The notes under the pieces were generated by a model. That model was not told the DNA's origin, ran no database searches, and saw nothing but the letters and a program-made list of their open reading frames with translations. The translations under genes were made by a program, and so were the position numbers. 64,000 nt of DNA. Source: Cyclaneusma minus. Its lineage: Eukaryota > Ascomycota > Leotiomycetes > Marthamycetales > Marthamycetaceae. Position 1 is the stretch's first letter. Each line of letters begins with the position of its first letter. This document shows positions 14,601 to 27,159 of the stretch, in pieces. Where the stretch lies: assembly GCA_037179335.1 (NCBI GenBank), contig JAKZHN010000023.1:62001-126000 (forward strand), in the 5' to 3' direction.

Positions 14601-16247
14601 TATAAAGCTATTTTATAAATATTTCTTTTAAATATTGTATTTTTATAAAGCATTAAATATATATAAAAAAATTATATTCTTTATTTTATGTTTTAAATAA
14701 ATATATTACCAATTAGATGTTTTTTATTTTAGGCTTTGCAAAAATATAATTAAATTTTACTATTAATTATCGTTTTTTATATCGCTATTAATGGCTTTTG
14801 TTTTATTATTTTAAAATTCCGAATTTATAAAAGTTAATATTCTATTATATATAATTATATAAGCTTATTATTTTCTTTTTTGCCAATGTTTTTATTTTCT
14901 AATATAATATCGCTTTTTATTTTATTTGGAAAAACAAAGCTTTTTAATTTAGCTATTTTATTAATATTAATATATATTTTAAATATTTATTAACAAAATT
15001 ATATTTATATTTATTTGTATTAATGTTTTTGATATTGGTAGTTTTTGCTATATATAATTAAAAAGTTTAGCAAATTAATATATATATTTTAAATTATTTT
15101 TTATTGTTTTTTATTTTCTGCTTTATTGCCAGTTTTATTTACTATTTTTCTTTTATAAAAATACAAAGCCGCTTTGCAATTTGCAATTCTCTTTTTATTT
15201 TGCTGCAACTTTTACTATACTTTATATTTAAAAAGTTTGTCGAAAAAATATTAAAGCCGTTTTTCTTTATAAATAGCAATCCATTTTTTATTAATTTTAT
15301 ATTTTTGCTGTATTTTTTAAATATAATAAAAAATAAATATTAATAAATTAAAATACAATTTTAAATTTTTATATATTTTGAAATTTCAGTAAATTTTTAT
15401 AATTTTGATATCTATTATATTTAAATTAAATATGAGATTATTGTATTTATTCTTTATTATAATAAGCTTTTTAAATAATTTGTGCTTATTAAATTTTATT
15501 ATTTGCAATAATTTGAAATTAACAATTTTCCGGATATTAAATTTTCGGCGTTAATTTTAGTCTTTTTATAATTATTTTATTTTAAAATACATATTTATAA
15601 TCTTTTAACTTAAAGTATATATTTTTTATAAAAGTATTTATAATTTTCCCAATTGTAATTAATTTTGCTTTTATTGCTTTAAATTATATTTTGTTTATAA
15701 ATTATATAATAAATGAAAAAGGCAATAAGCATAATTATTCTTTTATAAATTAATATAAAACCATTATTAACGCTATTTTTAATTTAATAAATTTGTATAT
15801 AAATAGTTTTTATAATTGAATTATAAATTTTATAAAAAAAACTGCAAGTATTAAATAATAATCAATATTATTTATTTATATCCGGCTTATAAAATAATTA
15901 ATTAATCGGATTTAATATAGGTGATTTAATTTATATTCATTGATTTGGAATATAGGATTTATTAATATTATTGTATTAATTTTTAAAATATTTCTGCTCT
16001 TTATTTATATTACGTCGTTTTAAAAACAAAAATAAATTTAATAATTATTTAAATATATAATAAAAGCTTATATTATATATGGGCTGTTTAATTATACATT
16101 TTTATTATATATTAATAATTATTACCCAACCGTAAAAATTAAAAGGATTAAATAAAGATATATGTATATTTTTTACTATAATAAAATAAAGCTTGGTTCT
16201 TGGCAAATCCGGCTTTACATATAATATTAATTATATATTATACCGCT

Positions 16248-16299
16248 AGTATTATTAAATAGTATTATTAAATAGTATTATTAAATAGTATTATTTAAT
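16248..16299. repeat. 13-bp tandem repeat, 4 copies
   Basis: AGTATTATTAAAT is repeated three times exactly and a fourth time with one change. Confidence 0.9.
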
Positions 16300-19200
16300 A
16301 TATTATATTTTAATTTAAAGAAAGCTTGAAAGTCAATTTTATACCAATTTATAATTGCAATTAATTGTATTAATATCCTTGCTATATTTATTGTTTTGCT
16401 AAATACGCTTGCTTTATTAATAATATTGCGACGCTTTTATTAATAATTAATTTCCAATTGGTTATATATATTAATAATACTATTATGGTTTTTAGCCCTA
16501 GCTAGCTTGCTTGCTGCTTATTATAGTTTTAGATCTTTTATTATATTAATATTAATATTGTTTTTAATATTCCAAGTATTTAAGCCGCTAATATTGCCCG
16601 TCTTAAATTCATCCGTATTAATAAAATTAGCGTTTAATTTATTATTGTTTTTAGGATTTTGTTTAAATATTATTATAATTAATGTTCTTTTTTTATTAAA
16701 ACTTTTTTTTTATTAACCATTTTTTTTAAATAAATAAAAAAATGGGGTTTTTTCTTAGTATTCATAGGATTTGGGTTATTGCGTTTTTAATGCTTTTTAT
16801 TAGCGCGCTTGCGTATTATAAAAGGGTTATATTGCATATTTAAAAGCGGCATTGCAATAATTTAATAGATATCTAAATATATTTTGCTAGGCAAAAACAA
16901 TTAATGTTGGCGTAAAATGTTTTTTTAATATATTGTATTGCATTTTAAATAATATCATATAGCTATAAATAAGCTTATATTAGCCTTTTTAAATATAGCG
17001 TAATTTTTACCATTAATATTTTAGTAATTTAAGCCAATTTTTGGCATAATATTTAAAGCTATATATATAAAGTATTCCTATTAAAACAAAACATTTATTA
17101 AACTTTAAATTACTCGCTTAATATTTATTTATATAATTAATTCTTATATTTGCTTTTTTTAATTATTATTATAATGCCTATTTATTATTAATTTATTTTC
17201 AAAAAGAAAATAAATAAATATAAAAAACTAAATATTAATAAAAGGAATTTGCCTATATTTAAAAGGTTTTTTAAAAAGAAAAAAAAAGAAAAAATTAAAC
17301 GATTTAACTTTATTATAAAAAAGCTTAAGAAAATTGTTCATTGTGGTATTCCGTTTTTTATATAATGCTTTTTTTACCGTTAATTCTTTTTAAAAATCCT
17401 AAATTTGAAGGCCAATCTTTTTAATAAATTTATTTAAGCATTAAAAAATAATAATTGAAATAAGAAAAACCTTTTTTTTAATATAAATTCTAATTTGATA
17501 TTATTGCTATAGCTAAATTTTTACCAATTTGATATTATTTGGTATTTTAAATTCTAGCGTTTTTTTATATTGCTTTTTTTTTTTTTAATTAAAATAAGCC
17601 CGGCTATTTTCATTTATATTAAAAATAAAATATTTGCCGTTTTGCCTTATTTATATAATATACCCTTTTTTTATTTAGTTTTTAAGCATTTCTATATTTT
17701 TTTAACAGCCGTTTAATTGTTTTCAATATAAGCAGTTTTTTTAATTTTAATTAAAAAATTTCCAATCAAACTTAATATATAATAAAAAATATTTAAAAAA
17801 TATTATTTGCATTTTTTTTCCAAATATATATTATATAAATATTGCCGATTTTATTCAATAGCAATGATTAAAAGGAAATTTGCTAGCTATTTTAATTTAT
17901 TTATTGCTAAAAGTAATAATTAATATTTAAAATAATTTATTAAAAATGGCTTGAAATAAATAGATTCGCTATTTTCTATAGAATATTAGCAAATTATTAT
18001 TAAAGGGTAAATTATAAATCTTGTAAATTAATAAATAAAAGATATTATAAAAAAGTAAATACAAGCTTATATTGCCGGGATATTAAATGGCTAATATATT
18101 AGATATTTAAAAAGCAGCAAAAATTCGCTAAATAAATAAAAAGCTTAAGCGTATTAAAATTTGTTTAAAATAAATAAAAATTTAAAAAATAGCAAATAAT
18201 GGCTATTTTATATTTTATATATATTTATTTTGTGCTTATTAGCTATATAGATTTATAAATATTTTGAAATCAATATAATATATTTATATTTATTAATTAT
18301 AAAACTAAATTATATATAGTGATATAGATAGCAATAATAGCATTAGTATTCTTTTTATATAATAAGGCTAAAACTATATTACGCCGCGGCTTAAGCTTTC
18401 TATAGCTTTGTATTAGCTTTAATATTAAATATTCTAATATTAATATTATATTTTTTATTAAATCCTTTTTTTATTTGTTTTGAATATTCTAATAAAATTT
18501 AATGAAATTTAATGAAATTTAATAATAAAGCAATAAGCATATTATTGCTTTTTTTTATTTAAGCTATAGTTATAAATACTATTTATTCCCTATATTGTTT
18601 TAATTCTTCTTAATTTTTATTATATTGAATTTATAATTATTGCTATTTTATAATTATTTAATTATTATTATATTATAATGCAATTATAACGCTTATTTCG
18701 GCGTATTTTTAATTACGCCTATTAACTTGAATACAGTTTTAATAAATTGCGTTTATAGCAGCGCTATTTAATAATTATTAATTGCTATTATTAAAAATTT
18801 ATAATACATTTATAATAAATTTATAGCAAATACGCTATATATTGCTTTTATTTATATATATAAAAAACATTATAAAGTTTAATTTAAAGATTTGCTAAAT
18901 CAAATTTAATTGTAATTTACCTGTTTTAATTTTGCAACCAAAAACGCTATTAATGGCTTTTTTAATTTTGTATTCTTTTATAAAACTAAAAAGCTTTTAT
19001 TTTTATATAAAAAGATTTTTAAAATAGCCAAAAGAATCGCCGGCAATTATATTTTATATCTTAGTTTTGCTTTTGCATTTAATATATATAATATTAATTT
19101 AAATAATTAATACTATTTAAAGCTATTAAAAAACGTTGAAAAAGATTTAACGAAACTCTTGCTTTTTATAAATCAAATCTTTATTATAAAAAATATTATT

Positions 19201-22127
19201 ATAAATGAAAAATAAAATAAATATTTTTACGGTTTTTAAAAAAAGCAGTATAAAATATATAAAATATTAATAGTTAAAATACAGGGTATATAAAAAAAAT
19301 GGTTTTAAATTCATTCAAATAATGGAAAAATGCAAAACAAATTCAATAATAATTTAATTTAGAAATGGCCTAAAATTCTATTATTAAATAATTTTTATAT
19401 TATATTTATTTTAAATAAATATTGCTAATATAGCCTATAAAATAATATTGCAAAATTATGAATAATAATTAAATAAATTTTGCAAAATTATAATTGTTTT
19501 TTTTTTTTAATTTTATATTTAATAGCTGCATATAAATAAAAATATATATTTTGCCAATTTTAAATTTACAAAAAACTTGCTTTAAATACCTTGATTAAGC
19601 ATTTTAGCCTATATTGCAATTATACTATATTCTTTAAGCTTTTTTTCTTTTTTTCTTTTTGTTTTTTTAATAGCTCTCAAATATTATTAATATTTGATAA
19701 TTTCTAATTTTAAATAACCTTTAATTTATAATACTATATCCTATTTTTTATATAAAAATATAATAATTATTAGTTTTATTAGCAATAGTCCGTATTTGGT
19801 AAATGGCCTATTAAATATATATTATAATAAAAGCAAATAATTATTTAATAAATTAAATTGCCAAAATCGCAAAATTAATAGAGTAAAGTATTTATTTGAT
19901 ATATATAAATTATTTATTAATTTATTACTTTAAAAAGAAATATTTATTTGTATAAAGAATATATACCCGCAATTATTAAATATTAATATGAAATTGGCCA
20001 AAATAAAAGCTTATATTTCAATAGTTAAAAAATATATGTTTTAATCCCGCCAATAGCAATTTTTAAAATAGTGCTTTTGGTATTATTAAAATCCTTAATG
20101 GACTGCGCTTTTTCGTTTTTAATCCCAATTTGTTTTATAATAATACGGTTGTTTTTTAATATTATTTTAATAAATTTTTGGATTTTATTATAATAATTAC
20201 TAATTTTAATACTGCGGCTTTGAAAAAGTATTTATAATATTTAAAAATAATTAAAAATAAGAAATTTTAATTTATGCTGCTATAAAACATTCACGGCCTA
20301 ATTTAGTAAATAATTTATTATAATATTCAAAAAGCTTAGGATTATATATAGCTTTTTGAATGCAATCGTTTATAAAGCTATAAGCGTCTTTTTACTATTT
20401 AGGATTTTAATAAATTTAAATAGCTTTTAAAGCGTTTTACTAGCTAAAATAAAAAATTTCCAAGACAATTTATACTTTTATACCTTGTGAATATTTTTAA
20501 ATATAAGATTTATTTTATTAGCATTTCGAAAAACTCGGTAAATAAATAGCAGAATTTAATCATACAGAAAATTATAAAGCTATATAAAATTAAACGGTTA
20601 CAATATATTAAAATTAAAAATTTCAATTATAGAATAACGTTTTAATTTCTTTTAAATTTACAATATATATATAGATATTTATAATTTCCGCTATATTATA
20701 TTATAATTTTGTATACTTATAATAAAATTTAATGTTAATATAAATTTTAAAAATTATTTGCAAAATTTAAATTTTAATATTAATTTAAATTTAAAAAACT
20801 TACTTAAATTTTTCTATTAAAATTCAGCAGTAGCTGCAATTTATTTTCTATTTTCTATTTTTTAATATTTATAAAATATAAGTTTTTTTAATATATTATA
20901 TAAAATTTTTAATTTATAAATTAGATTGAAAACCTAATAATTAATTTATATTATAGGCCAAAAAGACTAATATTTAAAAATATATATATTTATTTATAAT
21001 AGCCAGAATTAATATTAAATATTTAATATTTAAAAATAATACAATATTATTTTAATAAACTTTACTAAATATTAAATATTTTACCTAATCTTTTAATTTA
21101 ACCGGATTCGCTATATTATTGCCGGTATACTTTAGCTGCTTTATAGTTTTTTTTTTAGCTTTTAATATTTTTTAAAAAAATAGCCTTTTCTCTTTTTTTT
21201 CCAACTGTTATAAAAAAAGTATAAATAGCCGGATTTTAATTGCTTTAGCGGCTAGTTTAATTAAACGCTTGCATTATTTTGCTATATTTGCGGCTTGGTT
21301 CAAATATAATTAAACTATTAGCATATATTAAATTTATATTATTGTTAATAATCGCCGCGATTTTAATAAAAAAACAAATATTGTAAACTTGCTATTTTAT
21401 ATATTGATAATAGTGTATTCTTTTTTAGAACTTTAAAATTTAATAATAAATAAATTACTATTAATATTTGTATTTTATTTTTCATAGCGGTATTCAATTT
21501 ATCATAATTATTTAATTTAAATTGTATTTTATTATAATATAATAAATTTATTTAATAAATAATATAAAGCATTATATAATTCTATATTATAAATACAATC
21601 AATATAATATAATTAAGGCTTAATATTCGCTTTTTTTATTTTGAAATGAATATTTTAAGCATAATAGTTTTTTCGGAAACTTTAAATAAATACAATTTAA
21701 ATTTAAAATGGAAATTTCTTAACCGCTTATCCGGGATTCTTATATAAAAAAACCAATATTTTTGCCATTTACTTTAAATGTATTTAATTGATTTGCTTTT
21801 GGTTTTTTTATAAACGATTAAAATAACTTTAAATATTATTAAACTTTTGCCCAAAGCAAATATAATTTCTTAAATTAGTATTATAAAAAAGAGAAAGCTT
21901 TTATATATTTGGATTTTTTTTTATTTACTATTATTCGGCGATAGGCGTTTATATTTTTTAGCAAGAAGACTATTTCTTTTCCGGTATGCTTTTTCCTTTT
22001 CCTATATTTAATAGTATTCTTTTTCCAATTTAATTTGATTCTTCTTGTATTATTTTTATTAAATTGGTTTTTTAATTTATTCTAGGATACAATAAATGGT
22101 AGTATATAACGTTTTAGGGTAATTTAA

Positions 22128-22200
22128 AAATTTAATTATAATAGGTGTTTGTTTCATTTTAAATTTAATTATAATAGGTGTTTTTTTCATTTTAAATTTA
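22128..22200. repeat. 33-bp direct repeat, about 2 copies
   Basis: The word TTTAATTATAATAGGTGTTT recurs 33 bp apart, each time followed by a T-rich run and CATTTTAAATTTA. Confidence 0.85.
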
Positions 22201-24274
22201 TTATTCGCCTTTTATTTAAAAATTAATATTATTAGAAATAGTTAAATTTAATAAAATAAAAGCAAAATAGCATTTTTGTATTTTTGCTTTTATTTAATAA
22301 TTTAATTAAATTTCTTTTTTTATTGCTTAATATAGGCAATTATTTTCATTGGTTTCTATTAGCTAAAAATATTATATTTTAGCTAATCTTTACGCTATAT
22401 TATATATACAAATATAAAGGTATTTTTAAATGCGTTATAAAAATTTATAAATTTATATAATTAAAATAAAAAACCAAAATTAATAACCAAAGCCAGATAT
22501 TGAATTACTAAAAAGCGAGAGTCCGCATTTAAAAGCTTTAAAATTTGGAATTATAAAAAAGGGACACTTATTATATAGGATTAAAAAGGGCGCTTTGCAA
22601 ATATTTTATAAAATATATATATTAAAGGTATATAAAAAATAAATATTATTTACTAAGAAAGCTAAACAAGACTCCTAGTATATTATATTTAGGCGCTGCC
22701 ATTCTTATTTAAAAAAAGTAGTGGCTATTCTTTATAGCTAAGGAATATATATAATATACCTTTATCTGCCAATCTATTTTTAACCATTATAACATTTTTT
22801 TAGACTTTTGCAATTTTTATTAATTTTTATTAAGGCTTAATTAAATATTTTGATAAATTATATTATATTATTGCTTAAATATATTAAAAATAGCCGCAAT
22901 TATTAATATATTATAATAATAATATACAAATTTATTAAAATGCGCTATTTTATTTTTATTATAAATTTTAAAACTAAAACGCTTGCGGAAATTTTTATTA
23001 ATAGAATTTATTATTTTTGTAGTATTTTCAATAATATTATTTTGGATCAAAGAACCCAATTTGTTTTTTAATTTTGGAAATATTTATTTAAAAAACTGGA
23101 AATCGAATGAATTTTCTTTTTAAAAAAATAAAAACTTAAATAATTTAATATTTATTTAAAATAGTTTTTTTTTGCCCAAAATAATTAAATAAATTCGCTA
23201 GTATTAGCAAAATTCGCTTTGAATAATTGAATATTTACAACTATAAAAATAATGCTATTTTTTGCCAATTACGGATTTTATTCGCAAATAGGTATAAAGT
23301 TATTTTAGCCCTGCTTTTTAAATATAGTTGCAATTTAAAAACGAGGATTTTATAAAGCCAATATTATTACAAATTAAATAGAATATATTTCTATTTAATT
23401 TAGCTTACTAATTTAATAATTAATTAATTCCTATAAATAAAATATCAATATTTATTATTTTGAAGCCCCGGTTTTTAAAATAGGCCAATATATTTATATT
23501 AATATTCAAAATATAAAAATTGATTACTTTATATATAAAAAAAGGCCAATTGATAAAACAAATTTAAAATATATAAAAAAGCCTTTTTTTCACAATATAA
23601 GGATTTTTTCTATATTTTCTATATTTCTTTTTAAGCTAAAATTGGAAATAAAAAGGCTTTTAAATTAAAACAAAAATAAGCGAAAAAGCAAAAATATTAA
23701 AAACAAAATATTAAAAAAACATATTAAAAATATATTAAAAAATAGAAATTTAATAGCGTTTTAAATATTTGTAATTAGAATATTTATTTAAATTGGTGCT
23801 TAATATATTATATTAAATAAATAAGTTACAAATTAAATTGGCAATTGGAAATTAATTTCTATAGCTTTAAAAAATATTTATAAAAATAATATTAAAATTA
23901 CCTAAATAAATTAGGATTTCCAGGCTTTTTTATTAAATAGGCCTTATAATATAGCAAAAGCATAATAATATAGCCTATTGCTATAATATAGGCAATCGCC
24001 CTAATATAAATAATTGCTTTAATATAAAACTCGGATTAAATTATAATTGTATTTCAAAAAAATAAAAAGGCCTAAAAAAATGCAATACAAATAGCAAAAA
24101 CGGCTATTTCAAAAAAAGCGGCTTAGAAAAAGCATAATATTAAATATCTAAAAAAACAATTTATTTTAATAAAGTTTATAAATTACAATTAAAAAAACTA
24201 ATTTTTTGTAGCGCTATTTAAAAAAAATAGCAATTTAAAAAAAATACTATTATAATATTAATTTTAAATGCCTT

Positions 24275-24415
24275 AAATACGCGCTCCGGGCACGCGCCAC
24301 GCGCCCGCGCCCCAAGCCCTCTCCCGTGCCAAGCACGTGACTTTAGCGCTTTGCGCTAGCCTGCAAGGCCCTTAAAGCCCTGCAGGGCTGGAGATTTCCT
24401 TTTCCAGCTTATAAT
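24275..24415. other. GC-rich patch inside AT-rich block
   Basis: A sharply bounded stretch of high GC, with GGGCACGCGCCACGCGCCC and a CACGTG at 24334-24339, is followed by the palindrome CCCTGCAGGG. AT-rich sequence resumes at about 24420. No ORF or RNA fold is evident. It may be a remnant that escaped mutation. Confidence 0.6.
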
Positions 24416-25009
24416 ATTATTTTATCCTGACCTTTGCTTTGCCTTTAAATTGCCGTGACAATTTGTTTTAATAATGGCTAATATTTTAATTTCTAAAAAA
24501 TCCAAAAAGCAAAATCTTATTTTTTTTAAACTTTATAAAATCTAAGCTATATGCTTTAAATAAGTTAATTAGGAAATTTTTTTGAATATAAAAATTCCTA
24601 ATTAAAATTGGCTATATAAGCCCTAATTTAATTCTCATTTTCTTTTGCAAATAATACGTTTACGGACTTAATTATATAAAAAGCCAGGATCCAGCAATGC
24701 ATTAAGTATATAAATACTCGTTATATATAGTTTTGTTAAGCTTAAAAAAAGGTTTATTAAGCTTAATTATATTACTAAAAAAAAGTTAATTTTTTAATTA
24801 AGCCATTTTTTTAGCCTATTTATTATTGTTTTTTAGCTAAAATAGGCATGGTTTAAGAATTTAAATGGTAATAAATTAGAATTAAGGGAAACCAAAATTT
24901 GAAATTATTAAACATATTTAAATTGTACTATTACAAACTTTAAATGGGTTTTTCTACTTTATTTAGAAATCTAGCCACAATATACCACCATAATAATAAT
25001 CGTAAAGGG

Positions 25010-25140
25010 GGTATTAATTTCCAGGGCTAAAGGCTTAATCCCAGCCTTGGCGCTAAAACTGGCGCAGCGCTTCAGGTCCCTTAAGGACCTGTAGCTACCC
25101 ACGAATAGAAACTATCGCTTTCTTTATGCGTTTAGACCCC
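25010..25140. other. Left edge of the gene island, with a small hairpin
   Basis: Composition changes from AT-rich to balanced at about 25010. CAGGTCC at 25073-25079 and GGACCTG at 25085-25091 form a 7-bp stem with a 5-base loop. Too short to call a terminator. No gene seen. Confidence 0.5.
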
Positions 25141-25235
25141 TGCTTGGTGACTGACAGAATTGCTCCATCTACTTCTTAGTTCTTCCAGGAGCATATCTTT
25201 TTCTTAGAGAAGAAAAACTTGGGAGCTCGAGAAAG

Positions 25236-25243
25236 TATTTATA
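25236..25243 (-). promoter_or_regulatory. Array 1 unit 1 TATA box
   Basis: Plus-strand TATTTATA reads TATAAATA on the minus strand. Downstream on the minus strand is GAGCTCCCAAG and then a pyrimidine-rich TTTTTCTTCTC. Confidence 0.55.
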
Positions 25244-25555
25244 GACAAGCCGTGCCGTTTTGCGGCTAAAAATATGAATCACAGCAATGTTGCGGTGGCA
25301 CCGAGCCCGGGATGACGACAGCTTTGTTGCTCGGTGGCAGTGCTGACGCCCCATAGAATAGCAAGACTCTGTTCTCCTAAACCAACAGTGAATATGATCA
25401 TAGAATTTGCAAGTTTGGGATTTAGGGACGACCTTCTGGCATGCCTAATTAGAAATTTATGTCCCGGCTCCTTTGGAGATCAACTAATCTCATGAAAGAG
25501 GATGGTAGATTATTCCTACTTGAGAAAAGAAGGGAATGTTTGCAGCCCCAGCAAG

Positions 25556-25563
25556 TATTTATA
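25556..25563 (-). promoter_or_regulatory. Array 1 unit 2 TATA box
   Basis: TATAAATA on the minus strand, with TCACGTGAC (core 25598-25603) about 35 bp upstream. ACAGCAA and GACGACAG motifs lie at 25280-25321, about 240-280 bp downstream. Confidence 0.6.
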
Positions 25564-25863
25564 GACGAAACCTCGCGCAACCTGTGCCAAAATATCTCAC
25601 GTGACGATACTCCGGTGGAAGCGGCTTAGAACGGCAGCAGGTTCCCCACTTAACGGCGAAGTTGCCGTTCTGAAAGTAGACTCTGTCGCTTCCTATTTAC
25701 AGCTCCAAGAGCTAGATTCTGGAGTAGAACTTCTAGGATGAAGAATTCTAGGGGGCTCGGCGTAGGAACGTTCTCAAGCTTTTTCGAGGATCACTCGGTC
25801 AGCGTGACAGGTCGTACTCGATGCAACTGCTTGAAGAAGAGGAAAGCTTGGAGCTCGAGCATG

Positions 25864-25871
25864 CTTTTATA
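25864..25871 (-). promoter_or_regulatory. Array 1 unit 3 TATA box
   Basis: TATAAAAG on the minus strand, followed about 30 bp later by CTTCTTCAAG (25830-25839), the best preserved start-like motif of this array. ACGGCAGCAG at 25631-25640 lies about 230 bp downstream. Confidence 0.65.
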
Positions 25872-26183
25872 GGCGAGCCCGTATGTTCCCTCGCTAAAAG
25901 ACAAACACGAGTAAGGTACTGAGACGGGAAGCTAGCTTAGAACGGCGGCAGCGCTCTTTGCTTGACAGTGGAGCTAGTGTTCCGACAACAGTTTCAGTGG
26001 CTTCGAGCAGGTTCATCTGAAAACCGTACAGTGGAAAGTTTGTAGGAAAAGACGCGACGTACTGTAGGCTGTCAGGACGCTGACATGAAATAGAGCTCAA
26101 TCTTTTCGCAGAAGTGAACCGTGTCACATCTTACTTCGAGAGTTCTTTGCTTGGGGAGAGGAAGGAAAGGGAGCTTAAGCAAA

Positions 26184-26191
26184 TATTTATA
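26184..26191 (-). promoter_or_regulatory. Array 1 unit 4 TATA box
   Basis: TATAAATA on the minus strand, preceded on the plus strand by GGAAGGAAAGGGAGCTTAAG, related to units 3 and 5. GACAGTGG and GACAACAG at 25964-25991 lie about 200-220 bp downstream. Confidence 0.55.
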
Positions 26192-26399
26192 GCTCAGTAC
26201 ACGCACTCCCAGCGCCAAGAGCTCAAGTAGACCCACAAAACGACGAAAGCCAGCTCGCAACAACAGTACTCTTATCGTTCGACAGCAGAACTAGTCTTGT
26301 GACAGCAGTTCTGTAACTTCAGTGTGAATACACCTAACACAAGACTTAGAAAGGTTGCACGTGAGCCTGGCAGTCGCAGCTTTATGGAAACCTACCAGT

Positions 26400-26588
26400 T
26401 GTTGGGATCACCAGGGTAGGTGGCTCACACGCCAAGAGGAGGATATATCCAGCGTAAACGTTGTATTCTAAGTGAGTAAGGAAGGAGAGAAGGGCTCCAT
26501 AGTGTTGAAGCTATCCCCTTCCTTTCTCCGCTGACTAAGCACTAAGCTAAGCTATTCTACGGTGGCTATAGCTACAGTGGTCGCAACA
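26400..26588. mobile_element. Solo LTR with 5-bp target duplication
   Basis: This 189-bp sequence begins TGTTGGGATC and ends GGTCGCAACA, so the ends are inverted TGTTG/CAACA. It is flanked by CCAGT at 26395-26399 and CCAGT at 26589-26593, a perfect 5-bp target duplication. Its length equals the 189-190 bp LTRs of element 1, and it shares CGTTGTATT and GCTATTCTACGGTGGCT with them, so it is the same or a close family. It shows no AT drift. A solo LTR is normally left by recombination between the two LTRs of a full element. Confidence 0.88.
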
Positions 26589-26703
26589 CCAGTACACGTC
26601 ACTCCTTTTACGGTGATCAGGAACTAGTACAAATGTCTGCGATGGGTCGGTCGTTGTATTCTTGGATTGCTTGAAGAAAAGGGAAACTTAGAGCTTGAGC
26701 AGA

Positions 26704-26711
26704 TATTTATA
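26704..26711 (-). promoter_or_regulatory. Array 1 unit 5 TATA box
   Basis: TATAAATA on the minus strand, with TTTCTTCAAG (26670-26679) about 30 bp downstream. The 45 bp on the plus-strand left are clearly related to those of unit 3. Two ACAGCAG motifs 20 bp apart at 26281-26308 are its downstream cluster, displaced by the solo LTR. Confidence 0.6.
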
Positions 26712-27011
26712 GACAAAACCACGCATCCCCTCCCTCCGGGTGGTCTGGATAATGATTTTGCAAATTCTCAGGGACAGCAGCGTCATCTCTCGACAGCAGA
26801 ACTCTGCTCTTGGCAAGAGCTCCATTGCGCCCGAAACGAGTACTGTCTATGACCCTTCAAGGACCAAGAACTAGGAAAGCATTGACCAAGTGAAACTTCC
26901 TGAAAACCTCGCTTGGCTTGGGCGCTAGCTTTCCTCTCAGACACTGGCTGCTACTATTGGTCTCTTTGCCGAGGAAAGATTAGAGAAGGACATACCAAGC
27001 GCACGACCAAG

Positions 27012-27019
27012 TATTCATA
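27012..27019 (-). promoter_or_regulatory. Array 1 unit 6, degenerate TATA box
   Basis: Plus-strand TATTCATA reads TATGAATA on the minus strand, one transition from the TATAAATA of other units. GACAGCAG at 26773-26780 and 26792-26799, 19 bp apart, lie about 215-240 bp downstream. Confidence 0.45.
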
Positions 27020-27106
27020 GCCCAGCCCCCGTGGTGACAGAACTCTTAGACTCTGAGTCATGGCTGGCGCAATTTGTACCGACAGTAGGTAAGCTGCGTG
27101 TTGGGA

Positions 27107-27114
27107 TATTTATA
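27107..27114 (-). promoter_or_regulatory. TATA box at array 1 edge
   Basis: TATAAATA on the minus strand, with TCACGTGAC (core 27145-27150) about 30 bp upstream. It breaks the 315-bp rhythm and may be the last, shortened unit. Confidence 0.45.
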
Positions 27115-27159
27115 GGCCAAAGAATCAAGCTTTGGAGTGGTTTTCACGTGACTGGTAGA

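Larger units (their letters stand above)
1..24240. repeat. AT-rich, mutated repeat block (left)
   Basis: This block is roughly one-fifth G+C by eye, has stops in all frames and holds no ORF longer than about 85 codons. Paired LTR copies inside it differ almost only by C-to-T and G-to-A changes on the same strand, as expected of repeat-induced mutation in ascomycetes. The remaining G and C are concentrated in GpC dinucleotides. I find no intact gene. Sub-features that can be delimited are listed separately; outside them (1-575, 6350-6624, 11651-24240) I see only degraded sequence and simple AT repeats. Confidence is high for the class of DNA, low for the identity of the original repeats. Confidence 0.9.
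11651..24240. other. AT-rich mutated DNA without identifiable genes
   Basis: About 12.6 kb of the same character as the element interiors. I found no LTR pair, no credible ORF and no RNA gene. Short ORFs (for example 15104-15343 plus, 16507-16716 plus) are Phe/Ile/Leu/Lys-rich, as expected from AT-biased random sequence. Tandem repeats at 16248-16299 and 22128-22200 are listed separately. Confidence 0.7.

Noticed and set aside
1..24240. Short ORFs in the AT-rich block as small genes
   Set aside because: All are Phe/Ile/Lys/Asn-rich, below 90 codons, and match expectation for random AT-rich sequence.
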